Positions 32,891-44,300 of a stretch of 64,000 nucleotides of DNA are shown here, one piece after another (positions within the stretch are counted from its first letter, which is position 1; every line of letters begins with the position of its first letter). The stretch is taken from the NCBI GenBank assembly GCA_002900995.3, contig CM035312.1, forward strand, positions 1,426,001 through 1,490,000. The letters run 5' to 3'. Made by a program: the position numbers and the translations under genes. The notes below the pieces were generated by a model. It saw only the letters and a list, made by a program, of their open reading frames with translations. It searched no databases and was not told the origin of the DNA. The stretch comes from Ganoderma boninense. Its lineage: Eukaryota > Basidiomycota > Agaricomycetes > Polyporales > Polyporaceae.

Positions 32891-35212
32891 ATGTCCACGT
32901 CTCCCAACCAGCCCGACTCCCTGTCCGACCGTCTCAAAGCGCAGGGCAACCAACTCTTCAGCGAAAAGGACTTTGCAGGCGCGTCCAAGAAGTACACCGA
33001 GGCCATCGAACATGACAGCAAAAACGCCATTTTGTATTGCAATCGTGCAGCCTGCGCCTTCGGTCTCGGCAGGTACGTTGTACACTCGCCGTGGCACCAC
33101 AACCTTTAACACTGACCTCTGGCTCCAGGTATCTAGATTCATGCACTGATGCTACGAAGGTTAGTCAAAACTATCTTCAAGATAAGATGGGTCGTAGAGG
33201 CCCGCCGTCCTGCAGGCAACAGAGCTAGAGCCCTCGTATACGAAGGCATGGGCCAGGTTAGCTCAAGCGACCACGGTCAGTCAACATTCAACACTGGCAT
33301 CGGGTTACGAGCGACCATCGCATACGAATTTGCGGTCGGTACTGACGTTCTTCAAATCGACATAGAGCATGAACAACCTTGACAAGGCGATCCACGCCTG
33401 GAAATGCGCCATCGCTGCGCTCCCCCTTGAGAACTCGACGCCGACGCAGAAGAAGCAGAGGGATAATTACACCGCGGAGCTTTCTGCCCTCCAAGCTAAG
33501 CTAGCAGACCCCAAACCCATACCTCTCAATAATTTCACCTCGGCCAAGGGGCCCGAAGGCCTGCCCTGGAACCGTGCGTCGCTCTTGCTTCCTCAACTGC
33601 AATCTACTAGACAATGGAATAGCAGCGTAAGTCCGTCTTGCAGTTCAAAGGTATGGTGTGGTTATTGAAGTTTGCCTTCACCATTCCTAGGCTTGGGTCG
33701 TAACCAGGGCCTATCGCGTATACCCTTTTGTTGCGCATCTGGTGTGCTATGCTAACATGGTTGTTGCAAAGGAATGGCAGAGCGGGATGGAAAAAATAAA
33801 GATGGGAGGATCCGTTTCAACATCGTCGGGACAGCCAGGTTGCCTCGATCGACTGGGTGTAAGTAGCACTCCGCTTCCTGTTTTGACCAGTACTTGCAAC
33901 AGTCTCTCTTAGGCTGTCGCTGAACTCGTCAACACACTGATCATCGATAATCGAGCATTCCTTATCACTGAAAAGGATTGGCTTGATCTGTACAATCGGC
34001 AATGTAAGGGGCCTTTATATTGTCAACTAGTGCTCCGCTAATACACCTCAGTTTATGTTGAAATAACGCACGCAAAGGGTTGGGCCAACAACGGACCAAG
34101 ACAGATCATAGAAGAGATCCCTTCGAAACTCAAAACAGAGGGTTGGGATGCTGTTCGCCCAGCAATCTCGATCACAATCAAGTGCGTCAAAGAGTTCTTC
34201 CGCTTACTCAACTCTGCGACTGAGACGTTACGCTTGACAGTGGTTGGATTATGCGTGCGTTCATCGAGGAGAGGCTCAAGGACAATATCGAGACTGCGCT
34301 GGATTTTTTCACCTCCGCCCTGGATCTTCTTCGATGGGGACAGGAGCAGTGGAAGGACGTCTCCTTCGAAGAGAAGGGTGAAGTGTTTCAGCCTGCTTTG
34401 ATTCGTGGAGTACAATGCTTGCACCTGGAATCGTTGTTGACGGTATACATGCCAACGATGTCCCTTATACGCACCTTACCCGACATTGAACATACAATCT
34501 TTAGGCATACAACAAGGACTCTTCCAAATTTCCACTCAAGGACATCCTTGTTGGCGCGGAGGAGCTATTAGCGGAACTTGAGGGCGCCCCAGAGCTACCA
34601 GGAGACACGGAAGACATCGGAATGTTCTTGTCCACCTTTCGGTATCCTCGCGGTCAAGCATACGCGTAAGCAGGTCTCGATCCGCTACGTCCCAGAGTGA
34701 TTCGCCATGCTCACATCGTGTGTAGCTTGCGTGGCTTCTACCATAACCATGCAGCGAACCTGAGAGCAGTGGTGGAACCGCCCAGTCAAGAACTGCTGGC
34801 TCAAGTCATGGATGAGGTCATGCAAGCATCCGCCGAGTATCTCAAGGCTGCGTACTACTACCCTATCGACGATGAAAAACACGCATGTAAGTCGCCGATC
34901 AATACATACCTCGGTAGCAAGCTGGAGACTCGGCGTACTGATCCTGATTCGCCAGGGTACCTCCATATGGCGTTCAGCGCGGCGTCGCAGGTGTGCGGGC
35001 CGGCGAACTACCGGCTCACGATCTTGAACAAGCTGCACGACTCAATACCCCGCATGAAGCAGATATGGGAGGTGACGCTGACTCCAGAGTCTGGGGTGTG
35101 CGAAGATTTCGCGGCTGATATGAGGCAGCGAGAGGAATTTTTGCACGTCGCTGAGGGGATGGACGAGGAAGAGCTGAGTGGGATGGTGGCGGCGCTGGTT
35201 GGACGAAGATAG
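32891..35212 (+). CDS. TPR-domain protein with long C-terminal region
   Basis: Multi-exon gene, roughly 600 residues. The N-terminus is a TPR domain of the STI1/TTC4 co-chaperone type: LKAQGNQLFSEKDFAGASKKY, EAIEHDSKNAILYCNRAAC, then RYLDSCTDATKATELEPSYT and KAWARLA spread over small exons. Such domains often bind Hsp90/Hsp70 tails. The remainder (33.4-35.2 kb; for example GPEGLPWNRA, ITEKDWLDLYNRQFYVEITHA, GWIMRAFIEERLKDN, FLSTFRYPRGQAYALRGFYHNHAANL, AAYYYPIDDEKHAWYLHMAF) looks helical and TPR-like but I do not recognise a named family. The exon chain in 33.1-33.4 and 33.6-33.8 kb is approximate. The stop at 35212 follows a VGRR ending. Confidence 0.8.
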
Positions 35213-36177
35213 AAAGTGAGCATTGTGTTTTTGCAAGTGATCAGTCTTCGAGAATTGTGTTCGTCTTCCCAAGTCGTCTGTCGTATATGTCGCGTCGACC
35301 GGCATCGCGCAACCTACGTGACCGCCGAGACTGGCAGACTTGTTGGACAAGGCGGCACCGAAGATGGACGTTACCGGCCGCCCTGATTATCCTAGACGTT
35401 TGTATGACCATGACTCCCTTGCGTACCACATTTTACTCAAGATATGAATCTGTGAAGCTTGGAGAATGGACGAAAGACTGAAGTTCACTGGACTGGCCAG
35501 TCGAGCGCTTGACAAGACGACAATAGGCGCACGCTTTTGTTGGAAGCGCACCGCCGCGTTTGACCACGACAACGATCATTTCTGTTGCTCGCTTTACTGC
35601 CTCTCTCTCATAGGCTCCATCGAGCTCTCTGATATGATAGAAAAACAATGCCTTCCTGTTCATCTTGTGCATTCCACTCGTCTCGTCCAATGCAAGCAGC
35701 ATCAAAACTTCGCGGCTAGGACGTCTGCCAATACTTCAATACGACACCACTGTAGCGTCGATCGCGTGCCCATGCTGTAATTTACGGTAACGACGGTGAG
35801 ACTCACACTTAAGCTTCATCCTCGTCAACATATGTATGTGATCTCCTGATGATGATCGTTAGGCCAAGCTTCGATCGTTGCACCAAAAGGGCTTTGTGGA
35901 CGAGGAAACACGCGGACCAACGGCGTGACATCCTCATCAACACAATTGGCCATCAAAGCGAATAGCAATTGGGCCCTCCAACTTAAATACGCCGCCCCCA
36001 TGTGCAGTTCTCTTTGGTCCCCTTCATTTTCCCAACGATCCACGCGTCTCATTACCTGGTGTTCTGGACGTCTGACGACCTGCTGCCGGCATATACTCTA
36101 ATCCTCCGCCTAGTACTTGAACACCCTTCCGAGCCCAACTCCGGTCTGCTTTCTCCCCAACCGTTGCACTACGCACC
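35213..36177. other. Intergenic region before lactonase 2
   Basis: About 960 bp without a supportable gene. The last 170 bp is CT-rich leader-like sequence before the lactonase ATG. Confidence 0.5.
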
Positions 36178-38113
36178 ATGGTCAACTTCACGATCCTTGC
36201 TGGAGGCTACTCGTCGGCCATCGCCACTTATCTATTTAACTCCAACGCCGGCACGCTTTCCCTCGTCCACCAATCCCCAACCGGGACGAACCCGTCGTGG
36301 ATTGCGCTCCACCCCACCAACAGCAGCATTCTTTAGTGCGTTTCCGCAGTTCCTAGGTGCTCGTCTGTCCTGACTCTCGCAATAGTGCCACAAACGAGAA
36401 CACCGAGGGCGCGCTCCAGTCGTTCGTCATCAAGAACGACGGCACGCTGACCGACGCCCTTGCTACCGTTTCCTCGGGTGGGAATGGGCCCGCGTTCGCA
36501 GTCCCTCTGTCCACCGGAGAACTCGCAGGCATGAACGTGAGTTCCAACGCATTGCACCTCGTGTTCTCCCATCTTCGAAATCCCACCCCGAGCAAGGCAG
36601 CTGTATGCGCCCGTCCCCACCCCTTCTGTTTAGCTACGGCATAAGCGTGGACGGCATTCTCACATTTTGCCACAGTTCGGCTCGGGAAACGGGGTCTTTG
36701 TCCCCACCGGGGTGGACCCCACCCAGTTCTCCTCCGGCGCACCCGTCCTCACCTTCCCCGCACCCGCGGCCCCAGCGGTCTCGCATCCTCACATGGCGCT
36801 CGAGGTTGGCAAGGAGGTTTTCGTTCCTGACCTGGTACGTGCCCTCTTCAGTTTCAGTCATATATGCCTGTGTCTGTGTCGCTGTGGCGGTGGTGTGTCG
36901 GCGTTCAACGATGCGAGATGTGTCCGCGCGCGGCGCATGACCATCCGCGTTGACCGTACGCTCTTGGCTCGCGCATCCTGTGATGAATTTTTGGGCGGGT
37001 GGCGGAACGCCGGCGTTGGACACTAGTACTTTGCGTGTATTTCGCGTTGTGGTCACTGCGAACGCCCGGGTCTTTCATCGATGCGCCCAGACGCAGCATC
37101 ATTCTTCTAGCCTCTCCGAGACTCAGGATGGCTTAAAGGAGTTAGCCTAGGATGCATACATACTGCACAGGGAGGAGTCGATGACGATGCTGTAGGCCGA
37201 AAACATAGGATCAAGTCAGCCACAGGGCGGTAGCGTGGGCCTTGCAAGCCAATGGACACATGCATGGCTAAACTTCCTCGACAAGCGCAATTGCATCCTG
37301 ACACTGGGGATAGAAGATCCCCTTGGGGTTGGATCTCCCGGCGGCAGAAGCATGCATGCGCTCCGTCCGTCCTGAATGACTGCGTCCATCCGCGCATGCG
37401 CGGAACGCCTTCCCCGACAATGCACTATGCCGTTTCAACCTCGCACTCCGTTTTGCACGCACATCCAGCCACTGACGCGCATGCATATCTTCCTGCCACA
37501 GGGCGCCGACACCATCCACCGCCTCGCCCGCGACGGCGCGGCAGGCCACTTCAAGGTCCACGGCGAGATCAAGCAGCCCGCAGGCTCCGGCCCGCGGCAC
37601 ATCGTCGTGCGCGGCGACCAGCTGTACACGATCCACGAGACGGCGTCGACGCTCACGCAGCAGACCATCCCGCGCTCGCTCGCCGCGTCCACCGCGCCGC
37701 TCACCGCGAACTTCTCGGTCATCCCGCCCGGGCTGCCCGCGGGCGCGCAGATGTTCGCGGCGGAGGTGCTGCTCGCGGAGAAGTCGGGCGCGCAGGGCTC
37801 GAGCTTCACGCAGCCGTACATCTACGCGTCGAACCGCAACCTGGGCACGCAGGACCCGCGCGGGGACGCGATCGCGATCTTCCAGGTCGAGCCGAAGCTG
37901 AAGCTCGTCAAGCACGTCTTCACCGGGCTCGACCAGATCCGCGGCATGGAGCTCAGCGGCGGGAGCGAGAACGAGTTCCTCGTCGCGGCGGGCGTCGCGG
38001 GCACCACCGGCACCGTCGTGCTGAAGCGCACGAACGGCGGGGCGGACTTGGAGGTCGTGGCGAGGAATACGGACCTCCCGACGCGCTCGAGCTTCGTCTG
38101 GCTGCAGGACTGA
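36178..38113 (+). CDS. Lactonase-type seven-bladed beta-propeller protein (copy 2)
   Basis: Begins MVNFTILAGGYSS and ends RSSFVWLQD; a paralogue of copy 1 with the same intron positions (after ILY, MN and VPDL). The propeller signatures are present: NPSWIALHPTN, VSHPHMALE, GSGPRHIVVRG, YASNRN, DPRGDAIAIF, FTGLDQIRGME. About 385 residues, PF10282 family; the substrate is unknown. It carries extra Ala/Pro stretches and is GC-richer than copy 1 (the last exon from 37,502 is strongly GC3-biased). The intron after VPDL is about 667 bp (36,835-37,501) against about 54 bp in copy 1, so it has gained sequence. Orientation is opposite to copy 1. Confidence 0.9.
36835..37501 (+). other. Enlarged intron of lactonase 2
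   Basis: Donor GTACGT directly after the VPDL codons and acceptor CCACAG before GADTIHRL. Ten times longer than the matching intron of the paralogue. No terminal inverted repeats or long open frame were found that would name the insert. Confidence 0.7.
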
Positions 38114-39578
38114 ATGGGCATGCGTGCATGTATCATTGTATGATGCTTGTTCACGATTGTCTGAGCCGGTGAGCGCAGTGTTGTTGAAACTGTTGTGATG
38201 CTTTGACCCCGTCCACGCTGTCGTTGTACTCGAGGTGCGATATGTACAACGTATTGATGGAGCTGTGTACATAGTGATCGTTACATCTACGTTGCGAGGT
38301 TGCGGGGTGTCTTTGCAATTGAATAGAACAAGGAATCAAGAGGGTATGTGAACCCATTTTATACAATGCATCATGGCGCGATACTGGCATGTAGGAAACA
38401 ACTTCCCCAATTGCTGGAACCGAGTGAACGTTCTTCATAGGAGGCTCGAAGCCCAGTACCAGGCCTCGGGGGCACGACGCCGGCTGGCAGCAAGTTATGC
38501 CCAACCCGATGGAGCGTCCTGTAAAGTATGTATAGACTCGGGCAGGGCTCATCATCCGATTCCTGAACCAAAATGCATCGGATATGGGCGATATATATTC
38601 ATGGCATCTGCCCGCGCGGTCCAGCTCCTTAGCGTGGTCACCGGGTAGATCAAGGCACTCAGGTTCTACAAACCGGGACCGGGTGTGCGCGCATGATGGC
38701 ACCTCGGTCCCCGCCTCTGGCCGCCGCCGGTCGTCGGACACTAGCAGTCGGGGCCGTATGCAGCAAGTCTCACATTCACAGCGCCGGCTGTCCTGCTAAC
38801 TTCAACTTGGTGCACTCCGGACCCGGGGTAAGCAAGCATACTGTGCAAAGTTGGTATATTACGATGGGGTATAGAGTTGCGTGACGACGCGATGCACAGG
38901 AGCGTTATTACTTAGTGGCTAGCGGGTTATACTAGCTATGTACAGTATGTTTTGCCCGTCGCTGGCACTACGCGGCGGGATATTTCGAGGAAGGATCGTT
39001 ATGTGGTCGTCTATAGTCCGTGAAGAATAAGTAACCAACCATAGCCCAAGAGAAAGAGACAGGAGGGAGAAGGAATGCACGAGGGAGAAGTCCGTTGAGA
39101 GGCATGAGAACGTTATGTAGAAATGAGCGTGGGGGGTATGAGGCGTACAGTGGCAGCGGCCTCCCGGCTCCAACTCTTGGTGCAAGTGAGCGAGCGAGCA
39201 GGCATGCCATGTCGGGGTACCGGTGTGGGGGGGTATTACGGGTATTAACACGGAATTGTACATATATACAGCGGCCACGCAGAAGCAATAGGATGCGGTA
39301 ACGTATGTGTGCGGGTGCGCCAAGGGGAGAAGAGACCGGATCGAGAGAGGAAGCACGTCCGTCACGATCAGCAGCAAGCACTCGCAGCCTTCACAATCCA
39401 AGAAACACGTCACCGGGGGCCCAACCGTAGTCTTACAAGAAACACTTCAGCTTTATCCATCCGTCCGTCCATCCGTTCTTCCGTCTTCCCTGCAGGTCCC
39501 GAGTCTGATCATGAACTGTTTTGCAACCCCCGCTTCATCGCGGAAGCGGTGGGCAAAGGCCGCGGGTGCACTCCCGCC
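38114..39578. other. Intergenic region between lactonase 2 and the F-box gene
   Basis: About 1.46 kb between convergent genes. Open frames on both strands lack family features. No repeat or RNA gene recognised. Confidence 0.45.
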
Positions 39579-41349
39579 TCACGCGGCAGTCATCCGACGG
39601 CCGCCAGGCGTGCTCCGCCGCGCTGCGGGCTGGCCGCCTACGAGCGCCGGCTGCGGCGGCCGCGCGCTAGCACTCGCATGGAAGGCGGGCGTGCCGTACG
39701 CGTAGTACTGGCCTGGGTAGTTCGCCACCGGCTGTTGATGCTCGCGGCGCTGCTGGTGCGCAATCGGATACTGGATGCCCGAACCGGGATACGAAGTGCT
39801 GGGACCGGCGACGGGCGGGGGTGCGTATGCGTACGCCGAGGGGCCGGCGAATGATCCCGGGGCGTAAGTTGCCTGGCTGGGACGACGGGAGACAGGAGGG
39901 CAGGTCGGCGGGGGCACATCACGTTCATAGCCCCATGTGGGCACAGACATGGGCACGGTAGACATGACAGCGGCGCTGGCGGCGCGCGCACGAACGCTGG
40001 CGACGATGCCGGCGTGAGATGCGTGGAGTGCGGGAGAGGGGCTGGCGGCGTGGATGAGTTCAATGAGGCGGGGGTGGCGCTTTGCCTCGGCGAGGAAGAG
40101 GTGCGCGCCGACGAGTTCGGGGGCCGGATCGAGGACGACGCGCTTGAGCGCCGGGTTCTGCGCAATCTGTCGAGAGGCGGGCCAGAGTCAGTCTCGCGAA
40201 GCCGTTTCAGAGTGACGTGAAAAAGAAAGGGAGGGGATGGAAAAGGAAGGAGCGACGCAAAGCAGTGGGCCCGAGGTTTCCATCGGACGGAGAAGGGGAG
40301 AAGGCCGGGGAGGAGAGCAAAAGAAGACAAGAAGCAGCGGGAGACGCACATCGAGCAAGGTCGTATTCCACACCGTCGGCAACATCGTGCTCAGCGTGTG
40401 CAGCCGGGGGGCTGCAGCCAGCGCCTTGGTGAGCGCGCTCGCGGCGGGAGAGGGGCTCATCCGGAAAGCCACGTTCACCGATTCCTGGTACACGCAGATA
40501 GAAGCCGTCAGTTACGTCAATCACCAGATGTCGAATCACCAGTCTCTCGTGTCCTCCCACAACACCACATCCGACATACTCGCTGCCCACTCACTCCACC
40601 CACCACCCAGCCCGGTCACCCGGCCACGGGGGCGACAGAGGACAACATCCATGCCGCACGATGACGCTGCGCTAGCGCGAGGCTAGGACTCACACGAGAG
40701 AATGACACGGATCGAGGGGGGAGCAACTCACCAGTTTGCGCCAGTGCACGATGGCCTTCGCGAGCTGCTCGAAGATGTAGATTGCGTTAGGCTGCGTCAG
40801 GTACGCATTCTTGCGGATGACGAGGTGTCGAATGCCCCGTGTCTTCCCGAACGCCTCGCAGAATTCAACCACACTCCGGTCGCGAGGGGCATCCTGCGCC
40901 GGAGGAGCCGGAATGACACCAGTCGCCACAGTTATGGGAGACGAGTCCGCGTTGTCGACAGTAACATCGAGGGTATCAAGGTTACTGCACAGGGGGACGA
41001 GCTGGCGGAGTGCGGGAGAGGTGGCGTGAAGGTGGATGCTGCGCACGCAGGGTGCGAGGGAAGGGTCGTGGCGGAGTGCTCGGAGGAGTAGCTCGACATG
41101 ACGCGGAGTACGGAGGACTGGGTGACGGTAGTGGACGGGGGTCGCGATACGTAACCATGATCGACATACGAGGAGAGGAGAGATGACGCCCGGGGAGGTG
41201 GTTGGAGGCGTCTGGTAGATGTGCCACGACGGCCGCGAGGGCTCGGGAGACTGGATGAGGACGAGCGCGAGGATGCGCTCGAGGATCTCCTCGGGGACGT
41301 CCGCGAGGGTCGCGAGGCGAGTGCGGGGAGCTGACCTGCGGGAGAACAT
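39579..41349 (-). CDS. F-box-like protein with Pro/Tyr-rich tail
   Basis: Three exons: 41349-40732, about 40486-40350, and about 40168-39579; roughly 450 residues. The N-terminus, LATLADVPEEILERILALVL followed by SPLLVCRSWLRIATPVHYRHPVL, fits the degenerate F-box plus 'CRSW...ATPxLYR' signature common in agaricomycetes. A leucine-rich-like region follows (LLLRALRHDPSLAPCVRSIHL; LVPLCSNLDTLDV). The last 150 residues are low-complexity (Pro, Tyr, Ala, Gln, Ser), perhaps disordered. F-box proteins recruit substrates to SCF ubiquitin ligases; no substrate can be named. The first intron is unusually long (about 245 nt). Confidence 0.75.
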
Positions 41350-44300
41350 TGGGGCTTGGATGGTCGTCAGGATTTGGGAGAGTGTGAGGTGCTTCTGGAT
41401 GATGCGCGGGGAGAGCAGACAAGTGATCTGCGTGGCCTTGAGGAGTTTGGCGGATTGGGGACGGGATGGTCTGGCGAGGGTGGGGAGATTTAAGGAGGAA
41501 TCGCTAGCGGGCGAGGACAGGCGCGCGAGGGTGTTTTACCCGATGCGAGTAACGCAGACCCGACGGGAAGGGCCCGCGCCTTTAAGTATTCTGGCCGCTC
41601 ACGACTACGCGAGCCATTTGCGAGCAGATGGGCAGCTCGGGGAGGTTTGTACGTGAGCTGTGCTGCCCTGCTCCATCGACGGCCATGGTGCAAAGAATGA
41701 TGACCGAGATTGAGTGTCCAAGCTGGCTCTGAGGCTGTAACTGCTATTTGTTAACCGCAATTGTCTGTGCAGCCCCGCCGCTTCTGGCAGCGAAGGTGGT
41801 CAAGCATCCTCCCGTGAGCGAGCAATTAAAGAATAAAGTGCAGGTAGCACCCCTCACGACGGCTCGACAGGCTCTCCCACAGGCGGCCTGCCGATGTCGG
41901 CGCAGTGGCGAGAACGGCGCATCCGCAGAGCCGCAGAGCCGTCAAGTCGCTCGACCGCCGATTGCCTGATCGGGAGCGCGCGCTCGGCGTCCCATGCGCC
42001 ATATCGGGAAATCTGCTCGGCTGCTATCGCCGATCCTCCGATGCGTGATGCGAGGCTGACCGGCGGCATGTCCATTTGGGGGAGATGGGAGGCGCTGTGA
42101 CCCGAGTGGCCGGGTGGGGGACGAGGTACGACACGGTGCCCTCCCAACGACGCAACACGGGCCTTCGATAAATCTTCCGCCTTCCCCTTCCGACGCGTCC
42201 GACCCCTCTCGCCTGTGTCTATTCAACACCCTCTCTCGTTATTCATTTTCGTCAGAAGATCCCCCGGCATCTAACAGAAACTGTAATTTACGTGCGTCCT
42301 TCATCTGCCCCCAATCACTTTTCCCCTTGTCCTTCCCTTCCCCCTGGTCTTCCTCACCGCGGATACCAAACGCGCTCGCGCCCGCGGTCCTGCCACTGAT
42401 TCGCCCAGGTCCCCGCCCTTCCTTACGACATTGCATTCGCCCCGCTCCAATGACAACCACACTGCCCATCAAGTACCGCCAGCCGACGTCTGTCCCTTGA
42501 ACTTACCCCCTCCCAGCAACTCTGATTACCGTAAACACACCCTGGCGCCATGTGCCAGCATCTGCCGCTCACACAGGGACTTCAAAGTTGGCTCGCATGC
42601 GGCGTACACAGGTCGCGCGGGTTCCGCAGGTCCCCTTCCACCGCGGCTCGCCGGCGGGCGAGGGTGGCCCATCCCACAGATACCATCTGGATCACACGTC
42701 ATCATGCACTACTGCGCGCGCCCCAGACTGCCGACTGACATCCGTTCTGACGGATTCGTTCGATGCGGCTGAGGAAATCGAAGAAAAGGCCCGCCAGAAG
42801 TCCGGGGAGGGGGCAAGCCTTGCATTCTTGCCTCATCCGGGCGGCCCTTTGAACGCCCCGTCGCACGCCCGCTTATTGCCAATCCTATTGCATCAGACGA
42901 TTCAGACCTGCCCCCCGCTTCTAGTATGTAACCCAAAACCTTGCACTCTGAACTCGGTGCGACATTCGCAACCTGCCGCGTCGTGCCCATCAGCGTGCCC
43001 ATTCAGCGAACGTGATATCCATTCTGCTACCATCTTCCGCCCAATTACGAAGTCCTGACTCCCGAGGGGGGGTGCAGTGGGCAGTCCGATGAATTGGTGC
43101 GCGCTGCTTTCCGAGCTCTGGATCGGCTCGCTCCAGTCTCGATCTCGTACTGCGGCGAGCACGAGCCCATGCGAGCATGCTCCTGGCAGCAGGGTTGCCT
43201 CCCGTTGTGACGTCTGACCAGCCCTGGTATGAGACCTGCCGTCATACTTACGCAGTGGCAGGCGATTCGAGATCCTCGATGACACCCTGCCGGCGTGCTG
43301 TCCATCGCCGGCGTCGAGCGCGATCCCGATATCACCCACCCACAGGCGTTGGCAAAGCTCGAACCTTGCTCGCAGGACATCATGTCGAGACCCGAGCCTG
43401 GAGCCTGGACGTCCTCCGAGCTCCCGTCATCACCAGGTCTCGTGCATACTTACATGCCACCGCCTTCGCAGGGATCGTCCACGCGTCACGCCCAACCCTA
43501 ATGCTTGGCTTGATTACTGGACGCCATGTCGGCAGGCTCAGGCTGTGCTACAAAAACTGGAACTGAAGGCCACCCTCGGATGCGCCCTCGGTCTGCTCGG
43601 CCACCCTGAGGCGAGCGTTAACCGTGATTCACCGCATCCTCGCTTTGTGCGCTGCGCCCGCTATGACCGAATGCTGGGCTGGCTTGAGTTCGCTTTGCTG
43701 TGCAGGCTCTCGCACCTCTTTATGATCGCTGGCGCCGCAATCGGATGAACGTTTACTGTGCGGCCCCCAACTCAGACTGTGTATGAACTGCAGTTCCGGG
43801 ATGCACTGCGCTGGCAACGGCCCGGCTTCTCGCTGTGGATCGTCGGACGCCTCGGGAGAGGAGAGAGTGCGGAGATACCGATGCGTATATCTGGGTATCT
43901 GGTTCGGGGTTCGTGGTTCGTTCGTGCATCGTGCACCACGCCAACAATGACGAGAGAGTGGTGAAACTGAAACGTTCCGGGACGGATAGATTCGAGGATT
44001 ACGAGAACGCACTCCACCACGATAACCAGCGAGAACCCGCCTCTCCCCTCACTCCAGGCTCCCAAGTCCCCAGGCTCCTGGCCCTCGCCCACCGCTCGGG
44101 CCCCCTCAGTGACGTCGGGACAAGAGATGCGCCGCAGTTGCCAGGGTCTTGGAAATTCTCGCGTCTTGCTCAGGCCTTCCTCCACTTTCTCGGCACCTTT
44201 CTGTGCATTGCACGCCGCTCCTGCCAGTGGTTCTGACGCGGTTCTGCCCCACTTCCCCCGGGGGCGGACGCTTCTGCGGCTTCGACTTCGAGGCACGAGG

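Noticed and set aside
37252..38272. Open frames of 306 (+) and 334 (-) residues
   Set aside because: Both overlap the last exon of lactonase 2, whose frame is conserved with its paralogue; these are products of high GC at third positions.
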